Source: Pseudomonadota bacterium (GTDB lineage Bacteria > Pseudomonadota > Alphaproteobacteria > Sphingomonadales > Sphingomonadaceae). Taken from it: a DNA stretch of 64,000 nucleotides. The translations under genes and the position numbers were made by a program. Positions 35,329 through 45,117 of this stretch are shown here, piece by piece. Below the pieces are notes generated by a model that worked only from the letters and a program-made list of their open reading frames with translations, was not told where the DNA came from and did no database searches. Numbering within the stretch: position 1 is the first letter of the stretch; every line of letters begins with the position of its first letter. Location: contig JAFAFE010000007.1 in NCBI GenBank assembly GCA_023423655.1, forward strand, positions 62,001-126,000. Reading direction: 5' to 3'.

Positions 35329-36543
35329 TCAAGCCGCCTTACGCAATTCCAACCGGCCCCAAATTTCGCTCAAGGCATCGGTCAGTTCCTGCATCATCTC
35401 TTCGTTATGCGCAGGGCCGGGGGTGAAGCGCAGGCGTTCGGTGCCGCGCGGCACGGTCGGGAAGTTGATCGGCTGGACATAGACGCCATATTCGGCGAGC
35501 AAAATATCGCTGATTTTCTTGGCCTTGACCGGATCGCCGACCATGAGCGGGACGATATGGGTGACGGTGTTCATCACCGGAAGGCCGGCGTCGGCGAACA
35601 TCTGTTTAAGGCGCGCGGCCGCGGCCTGCTGCGCGTCACGTTCGACGCTGGAGGCTTTGAGGTGGCGCACACTCGCCAACACTCCCGCAACCAACACGGG
35701 CGACAGCGAGGTCGTGAAAATGAAGCCCGGCGCATAGGAGCGGATCACGTCGATAATGACCGTATCGGCCGCAATATAGCCGCCCATTACGCCAAAAGCT
35801 TTGCCGAGCGTGCCTTCAATGATGGTCACACGGTCCGCAACCTCGTCGCGTTCGGTAATGCCGCCGCCGCGCGCGCCATACATGCCGACCGCATGGACCT
35901 CGTCGCAATAGGTGAGCGCGTTATATTTATCCGCGAGATCGCAGATTTCCGCAATCGGCGCGATGTCGCCGTCCATCGAATAGACGCTTTCAAATGCGAT
36001 CAGCTTGGGCGCTGCGGGGTCCGCTTCGCTTAACATCTGTTCGAGATGCGCGAGATCATTGTGCCGCCAGATGCGCTTTTCGCAGCCCGAATTGCGGATG
36101 CCCGCAATCATCGAGGCATGGTTCAACTCGTCGGAAAAAATGATGCAGCCTGGTAAAATCTTGGCGAGCGTCGCAAGCGTCGCTTCGTTCGAAATATAGC
36201 CGGAGGTGAATAGCAGCGCGCCTTCCTTGCCGTGCAAATCGGCAAGTTCGGCTTCCAGATCAATATGATAATGGGTGTTGCCGCCAATATTGCGCGTGCC
36301 GCCCGATCCTGCGCCGACATCGTGCAGCGCCTCTTCCATCGCCGCAATCACATCGGGATGTTGGCCCATGGCAAGATAGTCGTTCGAACACCAGACGGTG
36401 ATCGGCTTCGGGCCATTATGCCCGGCAAAACAGCGCGCATTGGGGAAGGCCCCCTTGTTGCGCAAAATGTCGATGAATACGCGATAGCGGCCTTCACTGT
36501 GCAGCCGGTCAATCGCATCGGTAAAAATCTTGCCGTAGTCCAC
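35329..36543 (-). CDS. hemA: 5-aminolevulinate synthase
   Basis: C4 (Shemin) pathway enzyme condensing glycine and succinyl-CoA, the first step of heme synthesis. GTG 36543 gives the canonical MDYGKIFTDAIDRLH start and puts the PLP lysine (GTLGKAFGV) at position 248, the number known for Rhodobacter ALA synthase; the frame is also open to ATG 36579. His/Asp motifs in FSDELNHASMI and YCDEVHAVGMYG are intact. Length 404. Use of succinyl-CoA links it to the propionyl-CoA to succinyl-CoA route encoded further along. Confidence 0.96.
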   Translation of the reverse strand: MDYGKIFTDAIDRLHSEGRYRVFIDILRNKGAFPNARCFAGHNGPKPITVWCSNDYLAMGQHPDVIAAMEEALHDVGAGSGGTRNIGGNTHYHIDLEAELADLHGKEGALLFTSGYISNEATLATLAKILPGCIIFSDELNHASMIAGIRNSGCEKRIWRHNDLAHLEQMLSEADPAAPKLIAFESVYSMDGDIAPIAEICDLADKYNALTYCDEVHAVGMYGARGGGITERDEVADRVTIIEGTLGKAFGVMGGYIAADTVIIDVIRSYAPGFIFTTSLSPVLVAGVLASVRHLKASSVERDAQQAAAARLKQMFADAGLPVMNTVTHIVPLMVGDPVKAKKISDILLAEYGVYVQPINFPTVPRGTERLRFTPGPAHNEEMMQELTDALSEIWGRLELRKAA

Positions 36544-36641
36544 TGTTTTTCGGTCCCGCTCAATTCTTCTTACGGACATTTTGCTGTGCCATTAGCTCCA
36601 TCTTTGCGCATTTGCCAGTGATAACGATTCGCAACTTGTCC

Positions 36642-37436
36642 TTACAAAATCTCGATTGTATCAAGACCAAGCCGCGCCAATGCGGGGCGGAGGCGGTCCA
36701 GATCGGGATCAGCGCGCGTGAAAATGGCGCGCCCCGATGGCGTTTCGGGCCATAGCTGGCCTTGCGTCAAATAAGCGGTGCGCCGCGCAATGCCTTGGCC
36801 GGAATCGACCAGCATCACCCCGTCCGCACTCGCCGCCGCAATCTCGTTGGCAAGCAGCGGGAAATGGGTGCAGGAGAGGATAACTGCGTCAACCTGATCG
36901 CCTTGGGGTTGGCTGAAAAGCTTGTCCATTTCGGCTTTGACCGCAGCGGGATCGGGGGGAGTGCCGCGCAGCTTCGCTTCGGCCATATCAACGAGGGCGG
37001 CTGACCCCAGCCTTAGCACGGTGCAATCCGCGCCATGATCCTGCACTAACTGGTCGACATAAGGCTGGCGCACGGTCGCATCAGTGCCCAGCACGCCGAT
37101 AACCCGGCTTTTCGAAAGGAGCGCAGCAGGCTTTACCGCAGGCACGGTGCCGACCACCGGCACATCAAGCGCCGAGCGCACATGGGCGAGCGCGATGGTC
37201 GAAGCGGTATTGCACGCAATTACCACAATGCGCGGCTTGACCCGCTCGACCAAGCGGCCAAGGATTGCCGGGATACGCGCGGTAAGTTCGGCCTCGCTCT
37301 TGGTGCCATAAGGATAGCCCGCATTATCCGCTGCATAGGCAAAGCTCGCTCGCGGCAATATTTTGCGGATTTCGGCCAACACCGAAAGCCCGCCGACGCC
37401 GGAATCGAAAACCAATATGGGCCGTTCATCTGCCAT
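36642..37436 (-). CDS. murI: Glutamate racemase
   Basis: Makes D-glutamate for peptidoglycan. The 264-residue protein has both catalytic cysteines, Cys75 in IACNTAS and the second in LSCTHFPLL, and Asp11 in FDSGVGGL. ATG 37436 is preferred to the longer open frame because conserved sequence starts there and GAGG precedes it. Divergent from plsY. Confidence 0.95.
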   Translation of the reverse strand: MADERPILVFDSGVGGLSVLAEIRKILPRASFAYAADNAGYPYGTKSEAELTARIPAILGRLVERVKPRIVVIACNTASTIALAHVRSALDVPVVGTVPAVKPAALLSKSRVIGVLGTDATVRQPYVDQLVQDHGADCTVLRLGSAALVDMAEAKLRGTPPDPAAVKAEMDKLFSQPQGDQVDAVILSCTHFPLLANEIAAASADGVMLVDSGQGIARRTAYLTQGQLWPETPSGRAIFTRADPDLDRLRPALARLGLDTIEIL

Positions 37437-37529
37437 GCGATGAGCCTCTAGCGTTGGCGCGGGCGATTGGCTAGTGTCGCGCCAAGCACAGCTCCGGCCA
37501 ACGGAGCGCAGCATAGGGAAATTCGGGGC

Positions 37530-38153
37530 ATGATCTTGTGGCAACAACCGGTTCTGGCGCTCCTCATCGGCTATTTTCTGGGCAGTATCCCGTTCGGGGT
37601 CATCCTAACCCGTATCGCGGGCGCGGGCGATTTGAGGCAGATTGGCTCCGGCAATATCGGCGCGACCAATGTACTGCGGACTGGCCGCAAGGGCTTGGCG
37701 GCGACGACCTTGCTCCTCGATATGCTGAAGGGCGCCGCGGCGATATATCTGGTCGGCTATTTGTTCGGCGATGATTTGAAATTGCTCGCAGGCGTCGGGG
37801 CGTTTGTTGGCCATTGCTGGCCTGTCTGGCTCAAATTCAAAGGTGGGAAGGGGGTTGCGACCCTCATGGGGATTGTGGCCGCATTAAGCTGGCAAGTGGG
37901 GCTTGTTTACGCGCTTGTGTGGATTGCGATGCTCGCGCTTACCCGTATCAGCTCGCTGGCGGGGATGGCAGCGGCTTTGTCCGCGCCGGTTGCAAGCTTC
38001 TTTTTCGGGCGGCTCAGCATGGTGCCGATGGCATTGGGCCTCGCGCTTCTCGTGCTTTGGAAGCATCGCGACAATATCGGGCGATTGCTGCGCGGCGAAG
38101 AACCCAAAGTTGGCGGGTCGAAGGCTGCTCCGGCGGTGGATGAGCCTCTATGA
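37530..38153 (+). CDS. plsY: Glycerol-3-phosphate acyltransferase PlsY
   Basis: Inner-membrane enzyme using acyl-phosphate to acylate glycerol 3-phosphate, the first step of phospholipid synthesis. The 207-residue protein has five predicted helices and the three conserved loops: GSIPFG, GSGNIGATNVLRT and KFKGGKGVATLMG. ATG 37530 starts the first helix. Its stop overlaps dprA by four bases. Confidence 0.95.
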   Translation: MILWQQPVLALLIGYFLGSIPFGVILTRIAGAGDLRQIGSGNIGATNVLRTGRKGLAATTLLLDMLKGAAAIYLVGYLFGDDLKLLAGVGAFVGHCWPVWLKFKGGKGVATLMGIVAALSWQVGLVYALVWIAMLALTRISSLAGMAAALSAPVASFFFGRLSMVPMALGLALLVLWKHRDNIGRLLRGEEPKVGGSKAAPAVDEPL

Positions 38154-39283
38154 CGCTCGCCGGTCAAGGCGCCTATCGCGCCGCTGGCATGGAAGACACC
38201 GAAAGATTTAACCGTCTGCGGCTGATCCGATCGGCCAATATCGGGCCGGTCAGCTATGCGCAGTTGCTGATGCGGTTCGGCAGTGCAGGCGCGGCGCTTG
38301 ATGCCTTGCCCGACCTTGCGCGGCGTGGCGGCGGGCGATTGCCGCAAATCGCGGAAACAGCAGCAATTGATGCGGAAATGGCGGCGGTGGAGCGCCTGGA
38401 GGCAGCCTATCTGTTTCTGGGAGAATCCAACTATCCGCCCGCCTTGGCACAGCTTGCCAATGCGCCGCCGGTACTGACATGGCGCGGAAATCTGGCACTG
38501 TCGCAGCGCCCGATGGTGTCCATTGTCGGCGCGCGCAATGCGTCGGCTGCGGCCTGTCGCTTTGCGCGGCAATTGGCGTTCGACCTTGCCGCTGAAGGCG
38601 TGACAGTGGTGAGCGGATTGGCGCGCGGGATTGATACCGCCGCCCATATCGGTGCGATCCAAAATGGCACGGTCGCGGTCATCGCAAGTGGAATTGACAT
38701 AAGCTTCCCGCCGGAAAATACTGAACTACAAGAAAAAATTGCGCGTGACCAACTATTGCTGGCCGAACAGCCGCCAGGCACCGAACCGCTTGCCCGCCAT
38801 TTCCCTTACCGCAACCGCATCATTGCGGGGCTGAGTTCGGGTACGATAGTCGTTGAAGCCGCGCCGCGTTCCGGATCGCTGATCACCGCGCGGCTGGCGG
38901 GTGAGTATGGGCGTGACGTCATGGCGGTGCCGGGATCGCCGCTAGAGCCGCGCGCGCAAGGCTGCAACGGGCTTATCCGAGACGGTGCAATCCTCATCCG
39001 CGATGCCGGTGATGTGTTGGAAACCATCCGTCCGCTCGACGCACGCGCCGTGCGTGAAGCCCGCCCGCTGTCCTTGACCGCCGATAGCCCGCCGCATCCG
39101 GATGCCGATGATAGCGACCGCGCGCGTGTCACCAGCCTCCTTGGCAATGGCGCCGTCAGCGTCGATGAACTGGTGCGCCAGTCCGGCGTCGATGTCGCGC
39201 TTGTTCAGCTTGTGCTGCTCGAACTCGAACTGGCCGGGCGGCTCGACCGCCATGCCGGTAACCGCGTTTCATGGAAGGATTAA
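38150..39283 (+). CDS. dprA: DNA-processing protein DprA
   Basis: Loads RecA onto incoming single-stranded DNA in natural transformation. The 377-residue protein has an N-terminal SAM-like region, the Rossmann core with VSIVGARNAS, VVSGLARGID, GIDISFPPEN, FPYRNRIIAGLS and VEAAPRSGSL, and a C-terminal winged-helix domain (last 60 residues). ATGA overlap with plsY; ATG 38189 is the alternative start. No other competence gene is in the window. Confidence 0.94.
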   Translation: MTLAGQGAYRAAGMEDTERFNRLRLIRSANIGPVSYAQLLMRFGSAGAALDALPDLARRGGGRLPQIAETAAIDAEMAAVERLEAAYLFLGESNYPPALAQLANAPPVLTWRGNLALSQRPMVSIVGARNASAAACRFARQLAFDLAAEGVTVVSGLARGIDTAAHIGAIQNGTVAVIASGIDISFPPENTELQEKIARDQLLLAEQPPGTEPLARHFPYRNRIIAGLSSGTIVVEAAPRSGSLITARLAGEYGRDVMAVPGSPLEPRAQGCNGLIRDGAILIRDAGDVLETIRPLDARAVREARPLSLTADSPPHPDADDSDRARVTSLLGNGAVSVDELVRQSGVDVALVQLVLLELELAGRLDRHAGNRVSWKD

Positions 39284-39287
39284 ATGA

Positions 39288-39947
39288 ATGGCGGATGTGC
39301 GTTTCAGTGATTTATGGCAGGCGACAGTTGAGGCGATCCGGTCGGATTTTGTCTATTTCGTTGGCTTTATCGTAGCCCTCACTGCTATTTGGGTGGCGAA
39401 TGATATTTTGATGCCGGACTCTCTAACGCTAGGGTCAATCGGTAGCGCGATTATCACCATAGTTGGCCAATCCGTGATGATCCGTCGGCATCTCCAGCGC
39501 GCAGGCATATCGAGCGCCGCATCGCTAGCCGATGGGCGCTATATTGCAGTGTTCGGCATATCGTTTTTGACTGGCCTGGGTATTTTAGCCGGTATCATCC
39601 TGCTTGTCATTCCAGGACTGTTTCTCGCCGCGCGCTGGTATCTCTCGGTTCCGGCCATGTTCGGTGAAAATTCCGGTGTTACAGAAGGCATTGGCAGCAG
39701 TTGGCGCGCAAGCGAAGCGCATTTTTTCCAGATATTAACCTTGATGTTGCTGACGGCGGTGCCGATGCTGATCGTCTTCGTTTTCCTGTGGGTGGAAACT
39801 AATCCTGAACTGCCGCTCAACCTAGTTGAATCGTTCCTCGGCAATTTAGCGGTCGCGGTCACCACGGTCACCGGATGGCTGGCGGCGGTATCAAGCTACC
39901 ATGTTATCAAGGGCGGCGATGCACAGGCCCGCGAAATTTTCGGGTGA
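39288..39947 (+). CDS. Multi-pass inner-membrane protein of unknown function
   Basis: The 219-residue protein has about five hydrophobic segments (near residues 22-40, 48-64, 86-112, 148-168 and 184-204). The segment IILLVIPGLFLAARWYLSVP is the signature of small membrane proteins of the YciC/glycerophosphodiesterase membrane-domain type. It starts four bases after the dprA stop. No catalytic residues are evident. Confidence 0.75.
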   Translation: MADVRFSDLWQATVEAIRSDFVYFVGFIVALTAIWVANDILMPDSLTLGSIGSAIITIVGQSVMIRRHLQRAGISSAASLADGRYIAVFGISFLTGLGILAGIILLVIPGLFLAARWYLSVPAMFGENSGVTEGIGSSWRASEAHFFQILTLMLLTAVPMLIVFVFLWVETNPELPLNLVESFLGNLAVAVTTVTGWLAAVSSYHVIKGGDAQAREIFG

Positions 39948-40047
39948 AGGAATTTTGCATGGAAACGAACCGGACGAAGGGAGTTGACGTTCTTAAATCC
40001 AGTCACCACCCTCGCGCGTACGTGTGAGAAAGTAGAAAAACATCGCA

Positions 40048-42666
40048 ATGCAGCTTGTAATCGTCGAATCGCCTGCCAAGGCAAAAACCATCGAAAAATA
40101 TCTGGGGCGCGATTTTCGCGTGCTGGCTTCTTACGGCCATATCCGCGATTTGCCGCCCAAGGATGGCTCGGTTGATCCCGACGCCGACTTTGCGATGAAG
40201 TGGGAAAATTATGGCGACAAAGCCAAGCAGTTAAAGGCGATTGCCGACGAAGCCAAAAAGGCGGACCGCCTGATCCTCGCGACCGACCCTGACCGCGAAG
40301 GTGAAGCGATTAGCTGGCATGTGCAGGAAGTGCTGCGACAAAAAAAGGCGCTGCCGCAAAAGGTTGACCGCGTTACTTTCAACGCGATCACAAAAAATGC
40401 GGTGACCGAAGCGATGGCCAAACCGCGCGCGCTCGACGAAGATCTGATCGACGCCTACCGCGCCCGCCGCGCGCTCGACTATTTGGTCGGATTTACTTTG
40501 TCGCCAGTCTTATGGCGCAAATTGCCGGGCGCGAAATCGGCGGGCCGTGTGCAGTCGGTTGCGCTGCGCCTCGTCGTTGACCGCGAGCGCGAAATCGAAC
40601 TGTTCAAGCCGCAGGAATATTGGTCGGTTGCCGCCGATATGGAGCAAGGCGGGCAGGGCTTTGTGGCGCGTCTCGTCAAATGGCGCGGCAATAAGATTGA
40701 CCGCCTCACCATCGGGCAGGAAGGTGACGCCATGGCGGCAAAGGCCGACATTGAAGCGGGCCATTTTGTCGTGCAATCGGTCGAAACCAAGCCCGCCATG
40801 CGTAACCCGCCCGCGCCCTTCACCACATCGACCTTGCAACAGGAAGCTGCGCGCAAGCTTGGTTTTGCGGCAAGTCACACGATGCGGATTGCGCAAAATC
40901 TCTACGAAGATGGCGCGATCACCTATATGCGTACCGATGGTGTGCAGATGGACGGCAGCGCCATTTCCGCCGCGCGCAAGGCGATTGCGGATCGCTATGA
41001 TGGCAGCTTTGTGCCTGACAAACCGCGCCAATATCAGACCAAGGCCAAAAACGCGCAGGAAGCGCATGAGGCTATCCGCCCCACTGATTTCAACCGCGAC
41101 AAGGCCGGGTCGGGCGACCATGCGCGGCTTTATGACCTCATCTATAAGCGCGCGCTCGCGAGCCAAATGGCCTCGGCACAACTGGAGCGCACCGTCGTCG
41201 AAATGGCGGACGGCACCGGCCAGCATGTGCTGCGCGCAACGGGGCAGGTGGTGAAATTCCCCGGCTTCATGGCGCTTTATGAAGAAGGCCGCGACGATAA
41301 AGGCGAGGACGAGGATGGCGCGTTGCTCCCGATCTTGCGCGAAGGCGATGCGCCGGTGAAGCGTACGGTCAATGCCGAACAGCATTTCACCCAGCCCCCG
41401 CCGCGCTATTCGGAAGCCAGCCTTGTCAAAAAGTTGGAAGAATTGGGCATCGGCCGTCCGTCCACTTATGCGTCCATCCTTCAGGTTTTGAAGGATCGCG
41501 CATATGTTCGGGTCGAAAAAAACCGTTTCTTTGCAGAGGAAAGCGGACGGCTTTTAACAGCATTTCTCGAACGTTTTTTTGAACGCTATGTAAGCTATGA
41601 CTTCACCGCCGGCCTAGAAGACGAGCTGGACGATATTAGCGGCGGCCGCGCGCAATGGCAGGCGGTGCTGGAAGCATTTTGGCGCGACTTCAAACCCAAA
41701 ACCGCCGAGGTGATGGAGCAAAAGCCGTCGGATATTACCGCCGAAATCGATAAATTTCTGGAGCCTTTGCTCTTCCCCGAAAAGGAGGACGGATCCGACC
41801 CGCGCTTGTGTCCCAAATGCGGGGAAGGGCGGCTTGCGCTGCGCGGTGGCCGGTTTGGTGCGTTCATCGCCTGCTCCAACTATCCGGAGTGCAAATATAC
41901 CCGCAAATTTGCCCAGCCCGGTGGGACGCAGGATAGTGGCGAAGAAGGCGAGCTTGGCACCGATCCGGTGACCGGCGAGGTGGTCACCCGCAAAAATGGC
42001 CGCTTTGGCCCCTATGTCCAGCTTGGCGAGAGCAATAAGGAGGAAGGCAAGAAGGCCAAAATGGCCTCCATCCCCAAAGATGTTCCGGAACCGATTGATC
42101 TCGACATGGCGTTAAAGCTGCTTTCGCTGCCGCGCGTGATTGGCGAGCATCCCGAAACAGGAAAAGAAATTACCGCAAGTATAGGGCGTTATGGGCCATA
42201 TCTCGCACATGATGGTAAATATGCGCGGCTTTCCAATACCGCCGAAGTGTTCGACACGGGCATGAATGCGGCGGTGGCGCGGCTTGCGGACGCGGCCAAT
42301 AATCCGGGGCGCAGTCGCCAATCGGCGTCGCGCGAACCGCTCAAAATATTAGGCAAACATCCGCGCACCGAAGCCGACATCAAGCTGATGGATGGTCGTT
42401 ATGGCGCTTATGTCACCGACGGCATCACCAATGCGACCTTGCCCAAGAGCGTCGACAAGGACCAGTTGACGCTGGAGGAGGCCGCGCAGCTTATCGACGA
42501 TCGCGCCGCCAAGGGACCGGCCAAGAGTAAACGCAAGGCCCCTGCCAAGAAAGCGCCTGCTAAAAAGGCTCCGGCTAAAAAGGCCACAACCAAGAAACCG
42601 GCTGCCAAGAAGCCCGCAGCGAAGAAAGCTGCGCCCAAAACGGCAGCGCCCGATAATGAGGGTTAA
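40048..42666 (+). CDS. topA: DNA topoisomerase I
   Basis: Type IA enzyme relaxing negative supercoils. The 872-residue protein has the TOPRIM domain with LATDPDREGEAI, the catalytic tyrosine Tyr293 in ITYMRTDG, and one tetracysteine zinc finger (CPKCGEG...CSNYPECKY). This is followed by cysteine-free C-terminal repeats (GRFGPYV, GRYGPYL, GRYGAYV) and a 50-residue Lys/Ala/Pro tail with repeated KKAPA and KKPAA units resembling histone H1. No strong Shine-Dalgarno is seen. Confidence 0.97.
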   Translation: MQLVIVESPAKAKTIEKYLGRDFRVLASYGHIRDLPPKDGSVDPDADFAMKWENYGDKAKQLKAIADEAKKADRLILATDPDREGEAISWHVQEVLRQKKALPQKVDRVTFNAITKNAVTEAMAKPRALDEDLIDAYRARRALDYLVGFTLSPVLWRKLPGAKSAGRVQSVALRLVVDREREIELFKPQEYWSVAADMEQGGQGFVARLVKWRGNKIDRLTIGQEGDAMAAKADIEAGHFVVQSVETKPAMRNPPAPFTTSTLQQEAARKLGFAASHTMRIAQNLYEDGAITYMRTDGVQMDGSAISAARKAIADRYDGSFVPDKPRQYQTKAKNAQEAHEAIRPTDFNRDKAGSGDHARLYDLIYKRALASQMASAQLERTVVEMADGTGQHVLRATGQVVKFPGFMALYEEGRDDKGEDEDGALLPILREGDAPVKRTVNAEQHFTQPPPRYSEASLVKKLEELGIGRPSTYASILQVLKDRAYVRVEKNRFFAEESGRLLTAFLERFFERYVSYDFTAGLEDELDDISGGRAQWQAVLEAFWRDFKPKTAEVMEQKPSDITAEIDKFLEPLLFPEKEDGSDPRLCPKCGEGRLALRGGRFGAFIACSNYPECKYTRKFAQPGGTQDSGEEGELGTDPVTGEVVTRKNGRFGPYVQLGESNKEEGKKAKMASIPKDVPEPIDLDMALKLLSLPRVIGEHPETGKEITASIGRYGPYLAHDGKYARLSNTAEVFDTGMNAAVARLADAANNPGRSRQSASREPLKILGKHPRTEADIKLMDGRYGAYVTDGITNATLPKSVDKDQLTLEEAAQLIDDRAAKGPAKSKRKAPAKKAPAKKAPAKKATTKKPAAKKPAAKKAAPKTAAPDNEG

Positions 42667-42684
42667 CCGCCCGGCATAAAGGAC

Positions 42685-43488
42685 ATGGCGATGCTGATAA
42701 GCGCGATTTTGTTGGCATCGGCTTCTCCCGCTATGGTGCGGCAGGAAATATTGCCCGAAGCCGATGCCAAGAGCAGGCAAACCGGTATATCACAGGCCTG
42801 CACAAGTGGACGGGTGTGGTGTATTCGTTTGGAAATTCAATCCGATGACGAACATTCCTCCCACAGCATCACAGTGCGTCAGGCATCAGGCCAGTCCGCG
42901 CAAACCACTATTGATTATGCCGACACCATCGCTGTGAGTGGAACTGGCCTATGGACTAGGCCGGTTTCCTATCGCACTGCGAACGGGCGGAGCGGGTTGC
43001 TGTTCGGCATCGTCACAACGCGTGCGGAGGCCTATTCGGGCGGCGGGGCTTATGCCGAAACCCTCCAATTTCTGCGCGCCGAAACGGAAGCTTCCGGCAC
43101 GCTTGCGATCACACCCATGGATGATCCGGTGCCGCTGGCGGCCTCTGTCATGATCCGCGCCTGTTTTTCCGAACAGGATATGAAGTTGCGGCGCAACATC
43201 TGCCATGACGAATATGATCTGGCCGTGACATTGAAGCTGCGGCCCAAGCTGGTCCATGATCTGCCCGCTTTTACCTATGTGTCGAAGGCAACCATCACGC
43301 CGGGCTTTGCCGCGCGCGATAACGACAATAGCGATGCAGCACGCCTTAAGGCCATGAAAGCGGCGGACTTCAAGACGCGCAGCGACACCCGTTGCAGCTT
43401 CACCCGACCGTTAGACGCGGATGCGCGGCGCGCGCGCTATGTCTTGGATGTGCCAGATTGCAGCAATTACGGACCGGGTGAAGAATAA
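42685..43488 (+). CDS. Secreted or periplasmic protein of unknown function
   Basis: The 267-residue product starts at ATG 42685 behind AAAGGA, with a second ATG at 42691. A short hydrophobic signal-like segment (residues 3-16) ends near SASPA. Six cysteines are distributed in pairs (QACTSGRVWC, RACF...NICHDE, TRCS...VPDC), suggesting disulfides. No family recognised. Converges with era across a 35-base gap. Confidence 0.65.
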   Translation: MAMLISAILLASASPAMVRQEILPEADAKSRQTGISQACTSGRVWCIRLEIQSDDEHSSHSITVRQASGQSAQTTIDYADTIAVSGTGLWTRPVSYRTANGRSGLLFGIVTTRAEAYSGGGAYAETLQFLRAETEASGTLAITPMDDPVPLAASVMIRACFSEQDMKLRRNICHDEYDLAVTLKLRPKLVHDLPAFTYVSKATITPGFAARDNDNSDAARLKAMKAADFKTRSDTRCSFTRPLDADARRARYVLDVPDCSNYGPGEE

Positions 43489-43523
43489 GCCGGGCGAGCA
43501 ATAAGTCCGGCTCGCGGGTGGAA

Positions 43524-44417
43524 TTAATCCACCCAATCCAGCCCCATATCGCGGTAAACCGAACGGTCCTCGTCCCAACCCGGCTTCACCTTAACGTGAA
43601 GGTAAAGATGCACCGGCTGGCCGAGCAATTGGCCGAGTTCCGCGCGCGCACGACTGCCGATTTCGCGGATGCGCTGGCCGCCTTTCCCCAAAATGATCGC
43701 GCGCTGTGACGGGCGCTCCACCAATATTTGCTGGTGGATTTCAACTGATCCGTCCTCGCGCTCCTGATATTTTTCCGTCTCGACCGTGGCGGCATAGGGC
43801 AGTTCGTCATGCAGTTGCAGATAAAGCTGTTCGCGCGTGATTTCGGCCGCGGTCGTGCGGTCGGTCGCGTCCGACACTTGGTCTTCGGGGAAGTGCCAAA
43901 TGCCTTCGGGCATGGCTTTGGCAAGTTCCGCTTTGAGTTCGGGGATGCCATCGCCCGTCGCGGCGCTCACAAAGAAGGTTTCGTCAAAAGGCGCGAGCGC
44001 GTGCAGCTTTTCAGCATGGACAAGCAGCTTGGCCTTGTCCGCAATATCGACCTTGTTGAGGATGAGGAATTTGCGTTCGGGGCGGTCTTTCAGTCCTTCG
44101 ACGATCTTTTCAACCTTGGGACCAAGGCCGCCTTTGCCGTCTACGATGAGCGCAATCACATCGGCATCCTGTGTCCCGCCCCAAGCAGCGGCGACCATCG
44201 CGCGGTCGAGCCTGCGGCCGGGTTCGAAAATGCCGGGCGTATCGACCAGCATGATCTGGGTTTCGCCTTCAATCGCAATGCCCATCAAGCGCACACGCGT
44301 GGTTTGCGCCTTGGGGCTGACAATCGCGACCTTTTGCCCGACCAGCGCATTGACCAAGGTCGATTTCCCCGCATTAGGCGCGCCGACAATCGCCACAAGC
44401 CCGCATTTTTCTGTCAT
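43524..44417 (-). CDS. era: GTPase Era
   Basis: Essential GTPase that binds the 3' end of 16S rRNA during 30S assembly. The 297-residue protein has G1 GAPNAGKST, G3 DTPG, G4 NKVD, and a C-terminal KH domain with IILGKGGQRIREIG. Its ATG overlaps the rnc stop by four bases, the usual rnc-era coupling. Confidence 0.97.
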   Translation of the reverse strand: MTEKCGLVAIVGAPNAGKSTLVNALVGQKVAIVSPKAQTTRVRLMGIAIEGETQIMLVDTPGIFEPGRRLDRAMVAAAWGGTQDADVIALIVDGKGGLGPKVEKIVEGLKDRPERKFLILNKVDIADKAKLLVHAEKLHALAPFDETFFVSAATGDGIPELKAELAKAMPEGIWHFPEDQVSDATDRTTAAEITREQLYLQLHDELPYAATVETEKYQEREDGSVEIHQQILVERPSQRAIILGKGGQRIREIGSRARAELGQLLGQPVHLYLHVKVKPGWDEDRSVYRDMGLDWVD

Positions 44418-45115
44418 TTTTTAAGGTCCATTTCATTGAGTTGCGCAAGCAATGCGCGGGCCGCCTCGGTTTCGGCCTCCTGTTTGGAACTGCCGCTCGC
44501 ACTCGCTTCGGCAAGTTTGTGGATCGCAACCGATACGGTAAAGCGCGGCGCATGGTGCGGGCCGTCGCGGCTCACCACCTGATAATTGGGCGAGCGGCGC
44601 TGATGGGCTGCGGCCCATTCCTGCAATGCGGACTTGGGATGTTTGGGCGCGGAAAGCTGTTTTTCCAAACGCTCGCCCCATAAGCGCAGGATGAACGCGC
44701 GCGCTTCCTCAAGTCCGCGCTCGCGATAGACCGCGCCGATCAGCGCCTCCATCACATCGCCAAGGATGTTGTCGCTGTCATGCCCGCCATCATCGCGCGC
44801 CTGCTTGCCAAGTCTCATCAGCGTGGCCACGCCGTTTTCGCGCGCTATTTCGGCGCATAATTCGCCCGACACCAGCGCGTTCAAACGGCTCGACAATTTG
44901 CCTTCCGGCTCTTCAGAAAAACGCGAAAAAAGGGCGTCGGCAATCACCAGCCCCAATACACGGTCGCCCAGAAATTCGAGCCGCTCATAGCTTTTGCTAC
45001 CATAACTGCCATGCGTCAGCGCCTCGATATAAATATCGTCCGCGCCGAGCGGCCAGCCGAGCAAAAGCTCCAGCGTTCCGCGTTCCTTATCAGTTAAAAT
45101 ACTGTCCCGTGCCAT
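44414..45115 (-). CDS. rnc: Ribonuclease III
   Basis: Double-strand-specific endonuclease processing rRNA precursors. The 233-residue protein has the signature YERLEFLGDRVLG and the second acidic set in ILGDVMEALIGAVY, then a double-stranded RNA-binding domain starting near PKSALQEW. ATG 45115 is preferred over the open frame to 45163, which would overlap lepB; a GAGGCGGG lies 8-15 bases upstream. Confidence 0.96.
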   Translation of the reverse strand: MARDSILTDKERGTLELLLGWPLGADDIYIEALTHGSYGSKSYERLEFLGDRVLGLVIADALFSRFSEEPEGKLSSRLNALVSGELCAEIARENGVATLMRLGKQARDDGGHDSDNILGDVMEALIGAVYRERGLEEARAFILRLWGERLEKQLSAPKHPKSALQEWAAAHQRRSPNYQVVSRDGPHHAPRFTVSVAIHKLAEASASGSSKQEAETEAARALLAQLNEMDLKK

Positions 45116-45117
45116 CG

